A DNA stretch of 64,000 bases from UBA7236 sp964463165. GTDB lineage: Bacteria > Bacteroidota > Bacteroidia > Chitinophagales > BACL12. The position numbers and the translations under genes are program-made. This document shows, piece by piece, positions 62,327-64,000 of this stretch. The DNA is taken from the NCBI GenBank assembly GCA_964463165.1, contig CAYXBK010000001.1, positions 1 through 64,000 of the forward strand. The letters run 5' to 3'. The notes under the pieces are model-generated. The model was not told the DNA's origin. It did no database searches and was given only the letters and a program-made list of their open reading frames with translations. Each line of letters opens with the position of its first letter. Positions within the stretch are counted from its first letter, which is position 1.

Positions 62327-62851
62327 TTAATCACAAATAATTTCATGGTGATCTATAGCGGGATCAAACATATTGCCGTTCCATTGATTTGCAAAAAGGC
62401 AATCTGTGCAATCAATTCCTTCGTATTCAACTGTATTATAATTCAGACTGTAAATAGTACTTTCGAGTGTTTGTTCAGCGCCGTTGATAAAGATTGAAAA
62501 TGTAACATTGAAAACACCCGTTTGCTGAGTGCCGTCCACCACGCCATCCCAGGAGGATGTTACTTCGAATCCTTCAGCAACTGTTGTCCCGGCTTCATTT
62601 TGAATAACAAGATGCGGACTTTCAACAAGTGCGGTACCCGCATTATCAAAAATGATCATAAATAAATCATTATGCCCGTCACCATTTGGTGTAAAAACAT
62701 TCGGTATCGCCATCATAACGGAATCGATCGTGAGCGATGTTGCCGGAAAATCGCAGGAAGTAATTCCCCCATTCGGTAATTCCTTTTTCTTACATGCGGC
62801 AATAATGCAGGTAAGGCTAATGATTGCCGCGATTGGTAACGATTGTTTCAT
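62327..62851 (-). CDS. lipoprotein with gliding-motility-associated (CHU_C-like) domain
   Basis: 174 aa. Lipobox IIAAC (C20). PNVFTPNGDGHNDLFMIIF is the CHU_C / type B sorting-domain signature, but here it makes up most of a small lipoprotein instead of the tail of a large secreted protein. CHU_C normally directs T9SS export; being lipidated, this protein would reach the outer membrane by another route. A Cys cluster (GIDCTDCLF) is near the C-terminus. Confidence 0.8.
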   Translation of the reverse strand: MKQSLPIAAIISLTCIIAACKKKELPNGGITSCDFPATSLTIDSVMMAIPNVFTPNGDGHNDLFMIIFDNAGTALVESPHLVIQNEAGTTVAEGFEVTSSWDGVVDGTQQTGVFNVTFSIFINGAEQTLESTIYSLNYNTVEYEGIDCTDCLFANQWNGNMFDPAIDHHEIICD

Positions 62852-63029
62852 TCTCAGGTTTTTATTTAAAGCGCTCTTATGCTGACAAGGTTAAAGCTAA
62901 GAAATTTTTTAACACCAAAACAAATACTTCAGGGGGCGTTCTGCTCGGGACACAAACAGAATTTTGGGATTTGTGATGACACAAAAGCAGTTTCCGGATT
63001 TGCGGATCAGGATTTTTCGAGATTCGTTT

Positions 63030-63245
63030 TCAATTCACCGGGGTTCTGCTGCAGATTTTTCCTAGTGTTTTCGATAAATCACAGGTGGGCTGTTTCGGCC
63101 TTACGGCAATTATTTTTTTTGTGATGGAAAATGTTTTGGATAGAAATGCGGAAGCAATAAATATCAATAAAATAATTCCGCCGATAAGTACGAGGATCGT
63201 GAATAAGGGGCAGTTTGTTTTTGAGAGAATTTTCAAACATATCAT
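63030..63245 (-). CDS. possible 71-aa membrane peptide
   Basis: ATG 63245 gives MICLKILSKTNCPLF..., with one strong membrane helix (about 13-35, ILVLIGGIILLIFIASAFL) and a basic tail with two Cys. This start lies just past the terminator hairpin; longer starts would translate through the hairpin. No family recognised; could be chance. Confidence 0.35.
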   Translation of the reverse strand: MICLKILSKTNCPLFTILVLIGGIILLIFIASAFLSKTFSITKKIIAVRPKQPTCDLSKTLGKICSRTPVN

Positions 63246-63253
63246 GCATTTAT

Positions 63254-63293
63254 AAAAAAAGCCTGAATCCATTTTGACGCAGGCTTTTTTTAT
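63254..63293. terminator. terminator after the peroxiredoxin gene
   Basis: AAGCCTG / CAGGCTT stem with a 14-nt loop, flanked by A7 and T7 runs, so it can act in both directions. It lies inside the gap right after the peroxiredoxin stop (63303). Confidence 0.85.
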
Positions 63294-63302
63294 TTGCATT
63301 GT

Positions 63303-63941
63303 TTAATTCAGATTTGGCTGAGGTGTAATACGCAGATATGGCTTAACTGTTTTGTATCCTTTTGGAAATTTTTTATCCGCCTCTTCATTACTTACAGCAG
63401 GAACAATAATACAATCTTCGCCATTTTGCCAATTCACAGGAGTGGCCACACTGTATTGTGCCGTTAATTGCAATGAATCGATCACTCTGAGCAATTCTAT
63501 AAAATTACGACCGGTTGATGCAGGATATGTAATTGATAATTTTAATTTTTTATCAGGCCCGATCACAAAAACCGAACGCACAGTTGAATTATCAGAAGCA
63601 TTCGGATGAAGCATATCATATAATGTTGCAATTTCTTTTTCCGGATCTGCAATCATAGGAAAATTCACTTCCGTATGTTGTGTTTCATTAATATCCGGAA
63701 TCCATTTTTTATGCGAGTCCATCGGATCAACACTCAATGCAATCACTTTTACATTTCGTTTTTCGAATTCGTGTTTGATGCTCGCCATATAACCGAGCTC
63801 CGTTGTGCACACCGGTGTAAAATCTTTCGGGTGTGAAAAAAATACTGCCCAACCATCGCCCATCCAATCATAAAAATTGATGATGCCTTCGGTTGTGTCT
63901 GCTGTGAAATTGGGGACAATGTCTCCGAGTCTGAATGCCAT
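63303..63941 (-). CDS. 1-Cys peroxiredoxin (Prx6-type)
   Basis: 212 aa. PVCTTE with peroxidatic C45 and T42 of the PxxxT/SxxC motif; R in the distal YPASTGRNFIELLRVIDSLQ region. The longer C-terminal domain (VNWQNGEDCIIVPAVSNEEADKKFPKGYKTVKPYLR; words GEDCIIVP and YLR) is the Prx6 signature. It reduces H2O2 and organic peroxides. No reductase gene is adjacent. Confidence 0.95.
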   Translation of the reverse strand: MAFRLGDIVPNFTADTTEGIINFYDWMGDGWAVFFSHPKDFTPVCTTELGYMASIKHEFEKRNVKVIALSVDPMDSHKKWIPDINETQHTEVNFPMIADPEKEIATLYDMLHPNASDNSTVRSVFVIGPDKKLKLSITYPASTGRNFIELLRVIDSLQLTAQYSVATPVNWQNGEDCIIVPAVSNEEADKKFPKGYKTVKPYLRITPQPNLN

Positions 63942-64000
63942 AATTGTTAGTTTTTGATTTAAACGCTAAAATAAATTGAAAAGATTAAATCATCTATTCG

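Larger units (their letters stand above)
62852..63302. other. 451-nt gene-poor stretch
   Basis: No strong gene. It contains a possible small membrane protein on the minus strand (63030-63245) and a bidirectional terminator hairpin next to the peroxiredoxin end. Plus-strand frames here look like shadows. Confidence 0.5.

Noticed and set aside
62879..63124. 81-codon plus-strand frame in the gap
   Set aside because: Low-complexity, no start context, overlaps a better minus-strand frame and shows no family features.

Overview
The window is chromosomal DNA from a member of the Bacteroidota. The evidence is eight predicted cargo proteins with a type IX secretion (Por-type) C-terminal sorting domain, a TonB-dependent receptor paired with a DUF4249 lipoprotein, DUF1573 and DUF3276 family proteins, a YYY-type histidine kinase with its LytTR regulator, and promoter -7 boxes of the Bacteroidota form TAnnTTTG in place of -35/-10 boxes. 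Genus cannot be told from sequence alone; a free-living Chitinophagales/Saprospirales-like organism is my guess. No tRNA, rRNA, CRISPR array, transposase or prophage gene was recognised.

Layout. 1-9 kb: M48 metalloprotease with a barrel protein, riboflavin synthase, HscA-type Hsp70, dihydroorotate dehydrogenase, MnmA. 9-13 kb: two tandem T9SS subtilases and a Dps ferritin. 13.5-18.3 kb: TonB receptor/DUF4249 pair, a barrel protein and DoxX. 18.3-18.8 kb: a gene-free stretch holding two tandem copies of a palindrome-promoter-short transcript-terminator unit, which I read as duplicated small RNA genes. 18.8-22.9 kb: haem block (hemA, HMA-like protein, globin lipoprotein, fused hemC-hemD). 23-33.6 kb: glycosyltransferase, radical SAM enzyme, the operon nusB-DUF1573-yajC-ybbR-coaE, leucine dehydrogenase, ABC exporter, DUF3276 protein. 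33.7-45.5 kb: secreted T9SS proteins mixed with small enzymes, including nth and SRAP repair genes. 45.6-50.2 kb: a short DnaE-type polymerase downstream of dinB, resembling a mutagenic translesion pair. 50.4-58.4 kb: three large T9SS proteins and an Hsp20. 58.6-62.2 kb: LytTR regulator and propeller histidine kinase. 62.3-64 kb: a lipoprotein, a gene-poor stretch and a 1-Cys peroxiredoxin.

Three signals run across the window. (1) Direct repeats with core AACTGTG at exactly 21-nt period occur at 54.5 kb and 58.6 kb, the geometry of LytTR operators, flanking the secreted-protein genes next to the LytTR gene. (2) Short tandem repeats with a 7-nt period and several different unit sequences fill many intergenic gaps, and one such tract lies inside a subtilase coding sequence. 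(3) Several -7 boxes end only 4-10 nt before the start codon, implying leaderless or nearly leaderless mRNAs. The tandem small-RNA locus and the predicted LytTR regulon are the best candidates for undescribed biology.
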